A stretch of DNA of 64,000 bases. Origin: Antitrichia curtipendula (taxonomy: Eukaryota > Streptophyta > Bryopsida > Hypnales > Leucodontaceae). Made by a program: the position numbers and the translations under genes. The DNA is taken from contig OX579637.1 of the NCBI GenBank assembly GCA_951230915.1, positions 11,346,001 to 11,410,000 on the forward strand, in the 5' to 3' direction. A model generated the notes under the pieces. It saw nothing but the letters and a program-made list of their open reading frames with translations, did not search any database and had not been told where the DNA came from. Of the stretch, positions 37,188 to 49,601 are shown one piece after another (within the stretch, counting starts at the first letter, position 1; each line of letters starts with the position of its first letter).

Positions 37188-38428
37188 GCAACCTACACAA
37201 TTCATTATTCCATGGTTTCACGTCAAAATTCCATGAATTTGGACGTGGGAGCCCTAAAGTACAGGATATGGTTGGTTCAATTATTTTATATTCATTTGTC
37301 CATAATGTACCCCAAAATGTGCATGACCTTGAATATTTCATGAAGTCAAACTCTTCACCCCATTTGCAACTTACACAATTCATTCTTCCATGGTTTCACG
37401 TCAAAATTCCATGAACCTGGACGTGGGAGCCCTAAAGTACAGGATATGGTTGGTTCGATTATTTTATTTTCTTTTGTCCATAATGTACCCCAAACGTGCA
37501 TGACCTTGAATATTTCATGAGGTCAAACTCTTCACGCCATTTGCAACTTACACAATTCATTCTTCCATGTTTTGACGTCAAAATTCCATGAACTTGGACG
37601 TGGGAGCCCTAAAGTACAAGATATGGTTGGTTCAATTATTTTATTTTCTTTGGTCCATAATGTACCCCAAATGTGCATGACCTTGAATATTTCATGAAGT
37701 CAAACTCTTCACTCCATTTGCAACTTACACAATTCATTCTTCCATGGTTTCACGTCAAAATTCCATGAACTTGGACGTGGGAGCCCTAAAGTACAGGATA
37801 TGGTTGGTTCAATTACTTTATTTTCTTTTGTCCATAATGTACCCCAAATGTGCATGACCTTGAATATTTCATGAAGTCAAACTCTTCACTCCATTTGCAA
37901 CTTACACAATTCATTCTTCCATGGTTTCACGTCAAAATTCCATGAACTTGGACGTGGGAGCCCTAAAGTACAGGATATGGTTGGTTCAATTATTTTATTT
38001 TCATTTGTCCATAATGTACCCCAAAATGTGCATGACCTTGAATATTTCATGAAGTCAAACTCTTCACTCCATTTGCAACTTACACAATTCATTCTTCCAT
38101 GGTTTCACGTCAAAATTCCATGAACTTGGACGTGGGAGCCCTAAAGTACAGGATATGGTTGGTTCAATTATTTTATTTTCATTTGTCCATAATGTACCCC
38201 AAACGTGGATGACCTTGAATATTTCATGAAGTCAAACTCTTCACCCCATTTGCAACCTACACAATTCATTCTTCCATGGTTTCACGTCAAAATTCCATGA
38301 ACTTGGACGTGGGAGCCCTAAAGTACAGGATATGGTTGGTTCGATTATTTTATTTTCTTTTGTCCATAATGTACCCCAAACGTGGATGACCTTGAATATT
38401 TCATGAGGTCAAACTCTTCACGCCATTT
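37188..38428. repeat. Seven-monomer spacer block (1,241 bp) before the HOR units
   Basis: These monomers include the unusual CATGTTTTGACGTC variant (37,566), GAACCTGG (near 37,414), TTTCTTTGGTCC (near 37,646) and CAATTACTTTATT (near 37,810). The block is absent between the four full HOR units. It recurs in part after the last one: 53,149-53,840 matches at an offset of 15,961 bp, and again from 54,567. The 21-monomer units may therefore derive from a longer 28-monomer unit by loss of this block. Confidence 0.78.
37570..37583. other. 14-bp perfect palindrome TTTTGACGTCAAAA
   Basis: A variant monomer has CATGTTTTGACGTC in place of CATGGTTTCACGTC. The two substitutions together turn the site into a 14-bp self-complementary sequence with the canonical CRE core TGACGTCA. 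The same variant is at 53,531-53,544 and 54,949-54,962. The equivalent monomer near 62,930 has the ordinary sequence. Confidence 0.8.
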
Positions 38429-38960
38429 GCAACTTACACAATTCATTCTTCCATGGTTTCACGTCAAAATTCCATGAATTTGGACGTGGGAGCCCTAAAG
38501 TACAAGATATGGTTGGTTCAATTATTTTATTTTCTTTTGTCCATAATGTACCCCAAATGTGCATGACCTTGAATATTTCATGAAGTCAAACTCTTCACTC
38601 CATTTGCAACTTACACAATTCATTCTTCCATGGTTTCACGTCAAAATTCCATGAACTTGGACGTGGGAGCCCTAAAGTACAGGATATGGTTGGTTCAATT
38701 ATTTTATTTTCTTTTGTCCATAATGTACCCCAAATGTGCATGACCTTGAATATTTCATGAAGTCAAACTCTTCACTCCATTTGCAACTTACACAATTCAT
38801 TATTCCATGGTTTCACGTCAAAATTCCATGAACTTGGACGTGGGAGCCCTAAAGTACAGGATATGGTTGGTTCAATTATTTTATTTTCATTTGTCCATAA
38901 TGTACCCCAAAATGTGCATGACCTTGAATATTTCATGAAGTCAAACTCTTCACTCCATTT

Positions 38961-40022
38961 GCAACTTACACAATTCATTCTTCCATGGTTTCACGTCAAA
39001 ATTCCATGAACTTGGACGTGGGAGCCCTAAAGTACAGGATATGGGTGGCTCGATTATTTTATTTTCATTTGTCCATAATGTACCTCAAACATGGATGACC
39101 TTGAATATTTCATGAAGTCAAACTCTTCACCCCATTTGCAACTTACACAATTCATTCTTCCATGGTTTCACGTCAAAATTCCATGAACTTGGACGTGGGA
39201 GCCCTAAAGTACAGGATATGGGTGGTTCGATTATTTTATTTTCTTTTGTCCATAATGTACCCCAAACATGGATGACCTTGAATATTTCATGAAGTCAAAC
39301 TCTTCACCCCATTTGCAACTTACACAATTCATTCTTCCATGGTTTCACGTCAAAATTCCATGAACTTGGACATGGGAGCCCTAAAGTACAAGATATGGTT
39401 GGTTCAATTATTTTATTTTTTTTTGTCCATAATGTACCCCAAATGTGCATGACCTTGAATATTTCATGAAGTCAAACTCTTCACCCCATTTGCAACTTAC
39501 ACAATTCATTCTTCCATGGTTTCACGTCAAAATTCCATGAACTTGGACGTGGGAGCCCTAAAGTACAGGATATGGGTGGCTCGATTATTTTATTTTCATT
39601 TGTCCATAATGTACCTCAAACATGGATGACCTTGAATATTTCATGAAGTCAAACTCTTCACCCCATTTGCAACTTACACAATTCATTCTTCCATGGTTTC
39701 ACGTCAAAATTCCATGAACTTGGACGTGGGAGCCCTAAAGTACAGGATATGGTTGGTTCGATTATTTTATTTTCTTTTGTCCATAATGTACCCCAAACAT
39801 GGATGACCTTGAATATTTCATGAAGTCAAACTCTTCACCCCATTTGCAACTTACACAATTCATTCTTCCATGGTTTCACGTCAAAATTCCATGAACTTGG
39901 ACATGGGAGCCCTAAAGTACAAGATATGGTTGGTTCAATTATTTTTTTTTTTTTTGTCCATAATGTACCCCAAATGTGCATGACCTTGAATATTTCATGA
40001 AGTCAAACTCTTCACTCCATTT
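38961..40022. repeat. Three-monomer sub-unit duplicated inside the HOR (2 x 531 bp)
   Basis: Units 38,961-39,491 and 39,492-40,022 each consist of a GGGTGGCTCG monomer with TACCTCAAACATGG, a monomer with TTCGATTATT and CCCCAAACATGG, and a monomer with GGACATGGGAGCC and a long T run. The GGGTGGC marker recurs at 39,043 and 39,574 (531 bp). Equivalent blocks are at 42,686-43,747, 46,410-47,471 and 49,957-51,018, so this duplication came before amplification of the 21-monomer unit. Confidence 0.9.
39942..39955. repeat. T14 homopolymer in HOR unit 1
   Basis: The AT-rich tract of this monomer, normally ATTTTATTTTCATTTG, has become 14 consecutive T. It recurs at the same HOR position at 43,667-43,680 and 47,391-47,404, and is broken by an A in unit 4 (near 50,942). 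Related shorter runs occur in the preceding three-monomer sub-units (near 39,416, 43,141 and 46,865). It marks the lineage of the HOR units. Confidence 0.9.
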
Positions 40023-42153
40023 GCAACTTACACAATTCATTCTTCCATGGTTTCACGTCAAAATTCCATGAACTTGGACGTGGGAGCCCTAAAGTACAGG
40101 ATATGGTTGGTTCAATTATTTTATTTTCATTTGTCCATAATGTACCCCAAAATGTGGATGACCTTGAATATTTCATGAAGTCAAACTCTTCACCCCATTT
40201 GCAACTTACACAATTCATTCTTCCATGGTTTCACGTCAAAATTCCATGAACTTGGACGTGGGAGCCCTAAAGTACAAGATATGGTTGGTTCAATTATTTT
40301 ATTTTCATTTGTCCATAATGTACCCCAAAATGTGCATGACCTTGAATATTTCATGAAGTCAAACTCTTCACTCCATTTGCAACCTACACAATTCATTCTT
40401 CCATGGTTTCACGTCAAAATTCCATGAACTTGGACGTGGGAGCCCTAAAGTACAGGATATGGTTGGTTCAATTATTTTATTTTCATTTGTCCATAATGTA
40501 CCCCAAACGTGGATGACCTTGAATATTTCATGAAGTCAAACTCTTCACCCCATTTGCAACCTACACAATTCATTCTTCCATGGTTTCACGTCAAAATTCC
40601 ATGAACTTGGACGTGGGAGCCCTAAAGTACAAGATATGGTTGGTTCGATTATTTTATTTTCATTTGTCCATAATGTACCCCAAATGTGCATGACCTTGAA
40701 TATTTCATGAAGTCAAACTCTTCACCCCATTTGCAACCTACACAATTCATTCTTCCATGGTTTCACGTCAAAATTCCATGACCTTGGACGTGGGAGCCCT
40801 AAAGTACAGGATATGGGTGGTTCAATTATTTTATTTTCATTTGTCCATAATGTACCCCAAAATGTGCATGACCTTGAATATTTCATGAAGTCAAACTCTT
40901 CACTCCATTTGCAACTTACACAATTCATTCTTCCATGGTTTCACGTCAAAATTCCATGAACTTGGACGTAGGAGCCCTAAAGTACAAGATATGGTTGGTT
41001 CAATTATTTTCTTTTCTTTTGTCCATAATGTACCTCAAATGTCCATGACCTTGAATATTTCATGAAGTCAAACTCTTCACTCCATTTGCAACTTACACAA
41101 TTCATTCTTCCATGGTTTCACGTCAAAATTCCATGAACTTGGACGTGGGAGCCCTAAAGTACAAGATATGGTTGGTTCGATTATTTTATTTTCTTTTGTC
41201 CATAATGTACCCCAAATGTGCATGACCTTGAATATTTCATGAAGTCAAACTCTTCACTCCATTTGCAACTTACACAATTCATTCTTCCATGGTTTCACGT
41301 CAAAATTCCATGAACTTGGACGTGGGAGCCCTAAAGTACAGGATATGGTTGGTTCAATTATTTTATTTTCATTTGTCCATAATGTACCCCAAAATGTGGA
41401 TGACCTTGAATATTTCATGAAGTCAAACTCTTCACTCCATTTGCAACTTACACAATTCATTATTCCATGGTTTCATGTCAAAATTCCATGAACTTGGACG
41501 TGGGAGCCCTAAAGTACAAGATATGGTTGGTTCAATTATTTTTAGTTTCATTTGTCCATAATGTACCCCAAAATGTGCATGACCTTGAATATTTCATGAA
41601 GTCAAACTCTTGACTCCATTTGCAACCTACACAATTCATTCTTCCATGGTTTCACGTCAAAATTCCATGAACTTGGACGTGGGAGCCCTAAAGTACAGGA
41701 TATGGTTGGTTCAATTATTTTATTTTCATTTGTCCATAATGTACCCCAAACGTGGATGACCTTGAATATTTCATGAGGTCAAACCCTTCACCCCATTTGC
41801 AACCTACACAATTCATTCTTCCATGGTTTCACGTCAAAATTCCATGAACTTGGACGTGGGAGCCCTAAAGTACAAGATATGGTTGGTTCGATTATTTTAT
41901 TTTCTTTTGTCCATAATGTACCCCAAATGTGCATGACCTTGAATATTTCATGAAGTCAAACTCTTCACTTCATTTGCAACCTACACAATTCATTCTTTCA
42001 TGGTTTCACGTCAAAATTCCATGAACTTGGACGTGGGAGCCCTAAAGTACAGGATATGGGTGGTTCAATTATTTTATTTTCATTTGTCCATAATGTACCC
42101 CAAAATGTGCATGACCTTGAATATTTCATGAAGTCAAACCCTTCACCCCATTT

Positions 42154-45100
42154 GCAACCTACACAATTCATTATTCCATGGTTTCACGTCAAAATTCCAT
42201 GAATTTGGACGTGGGAGCCCTAAAGTACAAGATATGGTTGGTTCAATTATTTTATTTTCTTTTGTCCATAATGTACCCCAAATGTGCATGACCTTGAATA
42301 TTTCATGAAGTCAAACTCTTCACTCCATTTGCAACTTACACAATTCATTCTTCCATGGTTTCACGTCAAAATTCCATGAACTTGGACGTGGGAGCCCTAA
42401 AGTACAGGATATGGTTGGTTCAATTATTTTATTTTCTTTTGTCCATAATGTACCCCAAATGTGCATGACCTTGAATATTTCATGAAGTCAAACTCTTCAC
42501 TCCATTCGCAACTTACACAATTCATTATTCCATGGTTTCACGTCAAAATTCCATGAACTTGGACGTGGGAGCCCTAAAGTACAGGATATGGTTGGTTCAA
42601 TTGTTTTATTTTCATTTGTCCATAATGTACCCCAAAATGTGCATGACCTTGAATATTTCATGAAGTCAAACTCTTCACTCCATTTGCAACTTACACAATT
42701 CATTCTTCCATGGTTTCACGTCAAAATTCCATGAACTTGGACGTGGGAGCCCTAAAGTACAGGATATGGGTGGCTCGATTATTTTATTTTCATTTGTCCA
42801 TAATGTACCTCAAACATGGATGACCTTGAATATTTCATGAAGTCAAACTCTTCACCCCATTTGCAACTTACACAATTCATTCTTCCATGGTTTCACGTCA
42901 AAATTCCATGAACTTGGACGTGGGAGCCCTAAAGTACAGGATATGGGTGGTTCGATTATTTTATTTTCTTTTGTCCATAATGTACCCCAAACATGGATGA
43001 CCTTGAATATTTCATGAAGTCAAACTCTTCACCCCATTTGCAACTTACACAATTCATTCTTCCATGGTTTCACGTCAAAATTCCATGAACTTGGACATGG
43101 GAGCCCTAAAGTACAAGATATGGTTGGTTCAATTATTTTATTTTTTTTTGTCCATAATGTACCCCAAATGTGCATGACCTTGAATATTTCATGAAGTCAA
43201 ACTCTTCACCCCATTTGCAACTTACACAATTCATTCTTCCATGGTTTCACGTCAAAATTCCATGAACTTGGACGTGGGAGCCCTAAAGTACAGGATATGG
43301 GTGGCTCGATTATTTTATTTTCATTTGTCCATAATGTACCTCAAACATGGATGACCTTGAATATTTCATGAAGTCAAACTCTTCACCCCATTTGCAACTT
43401 ACACAATTCATTCTTCCATGGTTTCACGTCAAAATTCCATGAACTTGGACGTGGGAGCCCTAAAGTACAGGATATGGGTGGTTCGATTATTTTATTTTCT
43501 TTTGTCCATAATGTACCCCAAACATGGATGACCTTGAATATTTCATGAAGTCAAACTCTTCACCCCATTTGCAACTTACACAATTCATTCTTCCATGGTT
43601 TCACGTCAAAATTCCATGAACTTGGACATGGGAGCCCTAAAGTACAAGATATGGTTGGTTCAATTATTTTTTTTTTTTTTGTCCATAATGTACCCCAAAT
43701 GTGCATGACCTTGAATATTTCATGAAGTCAAACTCTTCACTCCATTTGCAACTTACACAATTCATTCTTCCATGGTTTCACGTCAAAATTCCATGAACTT
43801 GGACGTGGGAGCCCTAAAGTACAGGATATGGTTGGTTCAATTATTTTATTTTCATTTGTCCATAATGTACCCCAAAATGTGGATGACCTTGAATATTTCA
43901 TGAAGTCAAACTCTTCACCCCATTTGCAACTTACACAATTCATTCTTCCATGGTTTCACGTCAAAATTCCATGAACTTGGACGTGGGAGCCCTAAAGTAC
44001 AAGATATGGTTGGTTCAATTATTTTATTTTCATTTGTCCATAATGTACCCCAAAATGTGCATGACCTTGAATATTTCATGAAGTCAAACTCTTCACTCCA
44101 TTTGCAACCTACACAATTCATTCTTCCATGGTTTCACGTCAAAATTCCATGAACTTGGACGTGGGAGCCCTAAAGTACAGGATATGGTTGGTTCAATTAT
44201 TTTATTTTCATTTGTCCATAATGTACCCCAAACGTGGATGACCTTGAATATTTCATGAAGTCAAACTCTTCACCCCATTTGCAACCTACACAATTCATTC
44301 TTCCATGGTTTCACGTCAAAATTCCATGAACTTGGACGTGGGAGCCCTAAAGTACAAGATATGGTTGGTTCGATTATTTTATTTTCATTTGTCCATAATG
44401 TACCCCAAATGTGCATGACCTTGAATATTTCATGAAGTCAAACTCTTCACCCCATTTGCAACCTACACAATTCATTCTTCCATGGTTTCACGTCAAAATT
44501 CCATGACCTTGGACGTGGGAGCCCTAAAGTACAGGATATGGGTGGTTCAATTATTTTATTTTCATTTGTCCATAATGTACCCCAAAATGTGCATGACCTT
44601 GAATATTTCATGAAGTCAAACTCTTCACTCCATTTGCAACTTACACAATTCATTCTTCCATGGTTTCACGTCAAAATTCCATGAACTTGGACGTAGGAGC
44701 CCTAAAGTACAAGATATGGTTGGTTCAATTATTTTCTTTTCTTTTGTCCATAATGTACCTCAAATGTCCATGACCTTGAATATTTCATGAAGTCAAACTC
44801 TTCACTCCATTTGCAACTTACACAATTCATTCTTCCATGGTTTCACGTCAAAATTCCATGAACTTGGACGTGGGAGCCCTAAAGTACAAGATATGGTTGG
44901 TTCGATTATTTTATTTTCTTTTGTCCATAATGTACCCCAAATGTGCATGACCTTGAATATTTCATGAAGTCAAACTCTTCACTCCATTTGCAACTTACAC
45001 AATTCATTCTTCCATGGTTTCACGTCAAAATTCCATGAACTTGGACGTGGGAGCCCTAAAGTACAAGATATGGTTGGTTCAATTATTTTATTTTCATTTG

Positions 45101-45877
45101 TCCATAATGTACCCCAAAATGTGGATGACCTTGAATATTTCATGAAGTCAAACTCTTCACTCCATTTGCAACTTACACAATTCATTATTCCATGGTTTCA
45201 CGTCAAAATTCCATGAACTTGGACGTGGGAGCCCTAAAGTACAAGATATGGTTGGTTCAATTATTTTATTTTCATTTGTCCATAATGTACCCCAAAATGT
45301 GCATGACCTTGAATATTTCATGAAGTCAAACTCTTGACTCCATTTGCAACCTACACAATTCATTCTTCCATGGTTTCACGTCAAAATTCCATGAACTTGG
45401 ACGTGGGAGCCCTAAAGTACAGGATATGGTTGGTTCAATTATTTTATTTTCATTTGTCCATAATGTACCCCAAACGTGGATGACCTTGAATATTTCATGA
45501 GGTCAAACCCTTCACCCCATTTGCAACCTACACAATTCATTCTTCCATGGTTTCACGTCAAAATTCCATGAACTTGGACGTGGGAGCCCTAAAGTACAAG
45601 ATATGGTTGGTTCGATTATTTTATTTTCTTTTGTCCATAATGTACCCCAAATGTGCATGACCTTGAATATTTCATGAAGTCAAACTCTTCACTTCATTTG
45701 CAACCTACACAATTCATTCTTTCATGGTTTCACGTCAAAATTCCATGAACTTGGACGTGGGAGCCCTAAAGTACAGGATATGGGTGGTTCAATTATTTTA
45801 TTTTCATTTGTCCATAATGTACCCCAAAATGTGCATGACCTTGAATATTTCATGAAGTCAAACCCTTCACCCCATTT
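42154..45877. repeat. 21-monomer HOR unit 2 (3,724 bp)
   Basis: Repeats unit 1 at an offset of 3,725 bp, becoming 3,724 after the one-base difference. The first monomer starts CCTACA, ATTATTCC, whereas unit 1 starts CTTACA, ATTCTTCC, so the unit 1 boundary lies within that first monomer. The 14-T run is at 43,667-43,680. A private change, CCATTCGCAAC, lies near 42,503 and ATTGTTTTATT near 42,600. Confidence 0.93.
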
Positions 45878-48800
45878 GCAACCTACACAATTCATTATTC
45901 CATGGTTTCACGTCAAAATTCCATGAATTTGGACGTGGGAGCCCTAAAGTACAAGATATGGTTGGTTCAATTATTTTATTTTCTTTTGTCCATAATGTAC
46001 CCCAAATGTGCATGACCTTGAATATTTCATGAAGTCAAACTCTTCACTCCATTTGCAACTTACACAATTCATTCTTCCATGGTTTCACGTCAAAATTCCA
46101 TGAACTTGGACGTGGGAGCCCTAAAGTACAGGATATGGTTGGTTCAATTATTTTATTTTCTTTTGTCCATAATGTACCCCAAATGTGCATGACCTTGAAT
46201 ATTTCATGAAGTCAAACTCTTCACTCCATTTGCAACTTACACAATTCATTATTCCATGGTTTCACGTCAAAATTCCATGAACTTGGACGTGGGAGCCCTA
46301 AAGTACAGGATATGGTTGGTTCAATTATTTTATTTTCATTTGTCCATAATGTACCCCAAAATGTGGATGACCTTGAATATTTCATGAAGTCAAACTCTTC
46401 ACTCCATTTGCAACTTACACAATTCATTCTTCCATGGTTTCACGTCAAAATTCCATGAACTTGGACGTGGGAGCCCTAAAGTACAGGATATGGGTGGCTC
46501 GATTATTTTATTTTCATTTGTCCATAATGTACCTCAAACATGGATGACCTTGAATATTTCATGAAGTCAAACTCTTCACCCCATTTGCAACTTACACAAT
46601 TCATTCTTCCATGGTTTCACGTCAAAATTCCATGAACTTGGACGTGGGAGCCCTAAAGTACAGGATATGGGTGGTTCGATTATTTTATTTTCTTTTGTCC
46701 ATAATGTACCCCAAACATGGATGACCTTGAATATTTCATGAAGTCAAACTCTTCACCCCATTTGCAACTTACACAATTCATTCTTCCATGGTTTCACGTC
46801 AAAATTCCATGAACTTGGACATGGGAGCCCTAAAGTACAAGATATGGTTGGTTCAATTATTTTATTTTTTTTTGTCCATAATGTACCCCAAATGTGCATG
46901 ACCTTGAATATTTCATGAAGTCAAACTCTTCACCCCATTTGCAACTTACACAATTCATTCTTCCATGGTTTCACGTCAAAATTCCATGAACTTGGACGTG
47001 GGAGCCCTAAAGTACAGGATATGGGTGGCTCGATTATTTTATTTTCATTTGTCCATAATGTACCTCAAACATGGATGACCTTGAATATTTCATGAAGTCA
47101 AACTCTTCACCCCATTTGCAACTTACACAATTCATTCTTCCATGGTTTCACGTCAAAATTCCATGAACTTGGACGTGGGAGCCCTAAAGTACAGGATATG
47201 GGTGGTTCGATTATTTTATTTTCTTTTGTCCATAATGTACCCCAAACATGGATGACCTTGAATATTTCATGAAGTCAAACTCTTCACCCCATTTGCAACT
47301 TACACAATTCATTCTTCCATGGTTTCACGTCAAAATTCCATGAACTTGGACATGGGAGCCCTAAAGTACAAGATATGGTTGGTTCAATTATTTTTTTTTT
47401 TTTTGTCCATAATGTACCCCAAATGTGCATGACCTTGAATATTTCATGAAGTCAAACTCTTCACTCCATTTGCAACTTACACAATTCATTCTTCCATGGT
47501 TTCACGTCAAAATTCCATGAACTTGGACGTGGGAGCCCTAAAGTACAGGATATGGTTGGTTCAATTATTTTATTTTCATTTGTCCATAATGTACCCCAAA
47601 ATGTGGATGACCTTGAATATTTCATGAAGTCAAACTCTTCACCCCATTTGCAACTTACACAATTCATTCTTCCATGGTTTCACGTCAAAATTCCATGAAC
47701 TTGGACGTGGGAGCCCTAAAGTACAAGATATGGTTGGTTCAATTATTTTATTTTCATTTGTCCATAATGTACCCCAAAATGTGCATGACCTTGAATATTT
47801 CATGAAGTCAAACTCTTCACTCCATTTGCAACCTACACAATTCATTCTTCCATGGTTTCACGTCAAAATTCCATGAACTTGGACGTGGGAGCCCTAAAGT
47901 ACAGGATATGGTTGGTTCAATTATTTTATTTTCATTTGTCCATAATGTACCCCAAACGTGGATGACCTTGAATATTTCATGAAGTCAAACTCTTCACCCC
48001 ATTTGCAACCTACACAATTCATTCTTCCATGGTTTCACGTCAAAATTCCATGAACTTGGACGTGGGAGCCCTAAAGTACAAGATATGGTTGGTTCGATTA
48101 TTTTATTTTCATTTGTCCATAATGTACCCCAAATGTGCATGACCTTGAATATTTCATGAAGTCAAACTCTTCACCCCATTTGCAACCTACACAATTCATT
48201 CTTCCATGGTTTCACGTCAAAATTCCATGACCTTGGACGTGGGAGCCCTAAAGTACAGGATATGGGTGGTTCAATTATTTTATTTTCATTTGTCCATAAT
48301 GTACCCCAAAATGTGCATGACCTTGAATATTTCATGAAGTCAAACTCTTCACTCCATTTGCAACTTACACAATTCATTCTTCCATGGTTTCACGTCAAAA
48401 TTCCATGAACTTGGACGTAGGAGCCCTAAAGTACAAGATATGGTTGGTTCAATTATTTTCTTTTCTTTTGTCCATAATGTACCTCAAATGTCCATGACCT
48501 TGAATATTTCATGAAGTCAAACTCTTCACTCCATTTGCAACTTACACAATTCATTCTTCCATGGTTTCACGTCAAAATTCCATGAACTTGGACGTGGGAG
48601 CCCTAAAGTACAAGATATGGTTGGTTCGATTATTTTATTTTCTTTTGTCCATAATGTACCCCAAATGTGCATGACCTTGAATATTTCATGAAGTCAAACT
48701 CTTCACTCCATTTGCAACTTACACAATTCATTCTTCCATGGTTTCACGTCAAAATTCCATGAACTTGGACGTGGGAGCCCTAAAGTACAGGATATGGTTG

Positions 48801-49601
48801 GTTCAATTATTTTATTTTCATTTGTCCATAATGTACCCCAAAATGTGGATGACCTTGAATATTTCATGAAGTCAAACTCTTCACTCCATTTGCAACTTAC
48901 ACAATTCATTATTCCATGGTTTCACGTCAAAATTCCATGAACTTGGACGTGGGAGCCCTAAAGTACAAGATATGGTTGGTTCAATTATTTTATTTTCATT
49001 TGTCCATAATGTACCCCAAAATGTGCATGACCTTGAATATTTCATGAAGTCAAACTCTTGACTCCATTTGCAACCTACACAATTCATTCTTCCATGGTTT
49101 CACGTCAAAATTCCATGAACTTGGACGTGGGAGCCCTAAAGTACAGGATATGGTTGGTTCAATTATTTTATTTTCATTTGTCCATAATGTACCCCAAACG
49201 TGGATGACCTTGAATATTTCATGAGGTCAAACCCTTCACCCCATTTGCAACCTACACAATTCATTCTTCCATGGTTTCACGTCAAAATTCCATGAACTTG
49301 GACGTGGGAGCCCTAAAGTACAAGATATGGTTGGTTCGATTATTTTATTTTCTTTTGTCCATAATGTACCCCAAATGTGCATGACCTTGAATATTTCATG
49401 AAGTCAAACTCTTCACTTCATTTGCAACCTACACAATTCATTCTTTCATGGTTTCACGTCAAAATTCCATGAACTTGGACGTGGGAGCCCTAAAGTACAG
49501 GATATGGGTGGTTCAATTATTTTATTTTCATTTGTCCATAATGTACCCCAAAATGTGCATGACCTTGAATATTTCATGAAGTCAAACTCTTCACTCCATT
49601 T
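45878..49601. repeat. 21-monomer HOR unit 3 (3,724 bp)
   Basis: Repeats unit 2 at a constant offset of 3,724 bp with only scattered single-base differences. The 14-T run is at 47,391-47,404 and the sub-units at 46,410-47,471. Its last monomer (from 49,424) is a fusion. It begins with the CTTTCATGG type but ends GTCAAACTCTTCACTCC, the ending of the first monomer of a normal next unit. Confidence 0.92.

Larger units (their letters stand above)
38429..42153. repeat. 21-monomer HOR unit 1 (3,725 bp)
   Basis: First of four consecutive near-identical units. Markers in order: GAATTTGG (near 38,476); two tandem three-monomer sub-units (38,961-40,022); a run of 14 T (39,942-39,955); a CCATGACCTTGG monomer (near 40,777); TACCTCAAATGTCC (near 41,031); ACTCTTGACTCC (near 41,608); and CTTTCATGG (near 41,994). 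The unit is one base longer than unit 2 because of ATTATTTTTAG near 41,537. Length 3,725 fits 21 x 177 plus eight extra bases. Confidence 0.93.

Noticed and set aside
39942..39955. Poly-T as the tail of a retroposed element
   Set aside because: The run replaces the monomer's own AT-rich tract, and satellite sequence continues in register on both sides with no target-site duplication.
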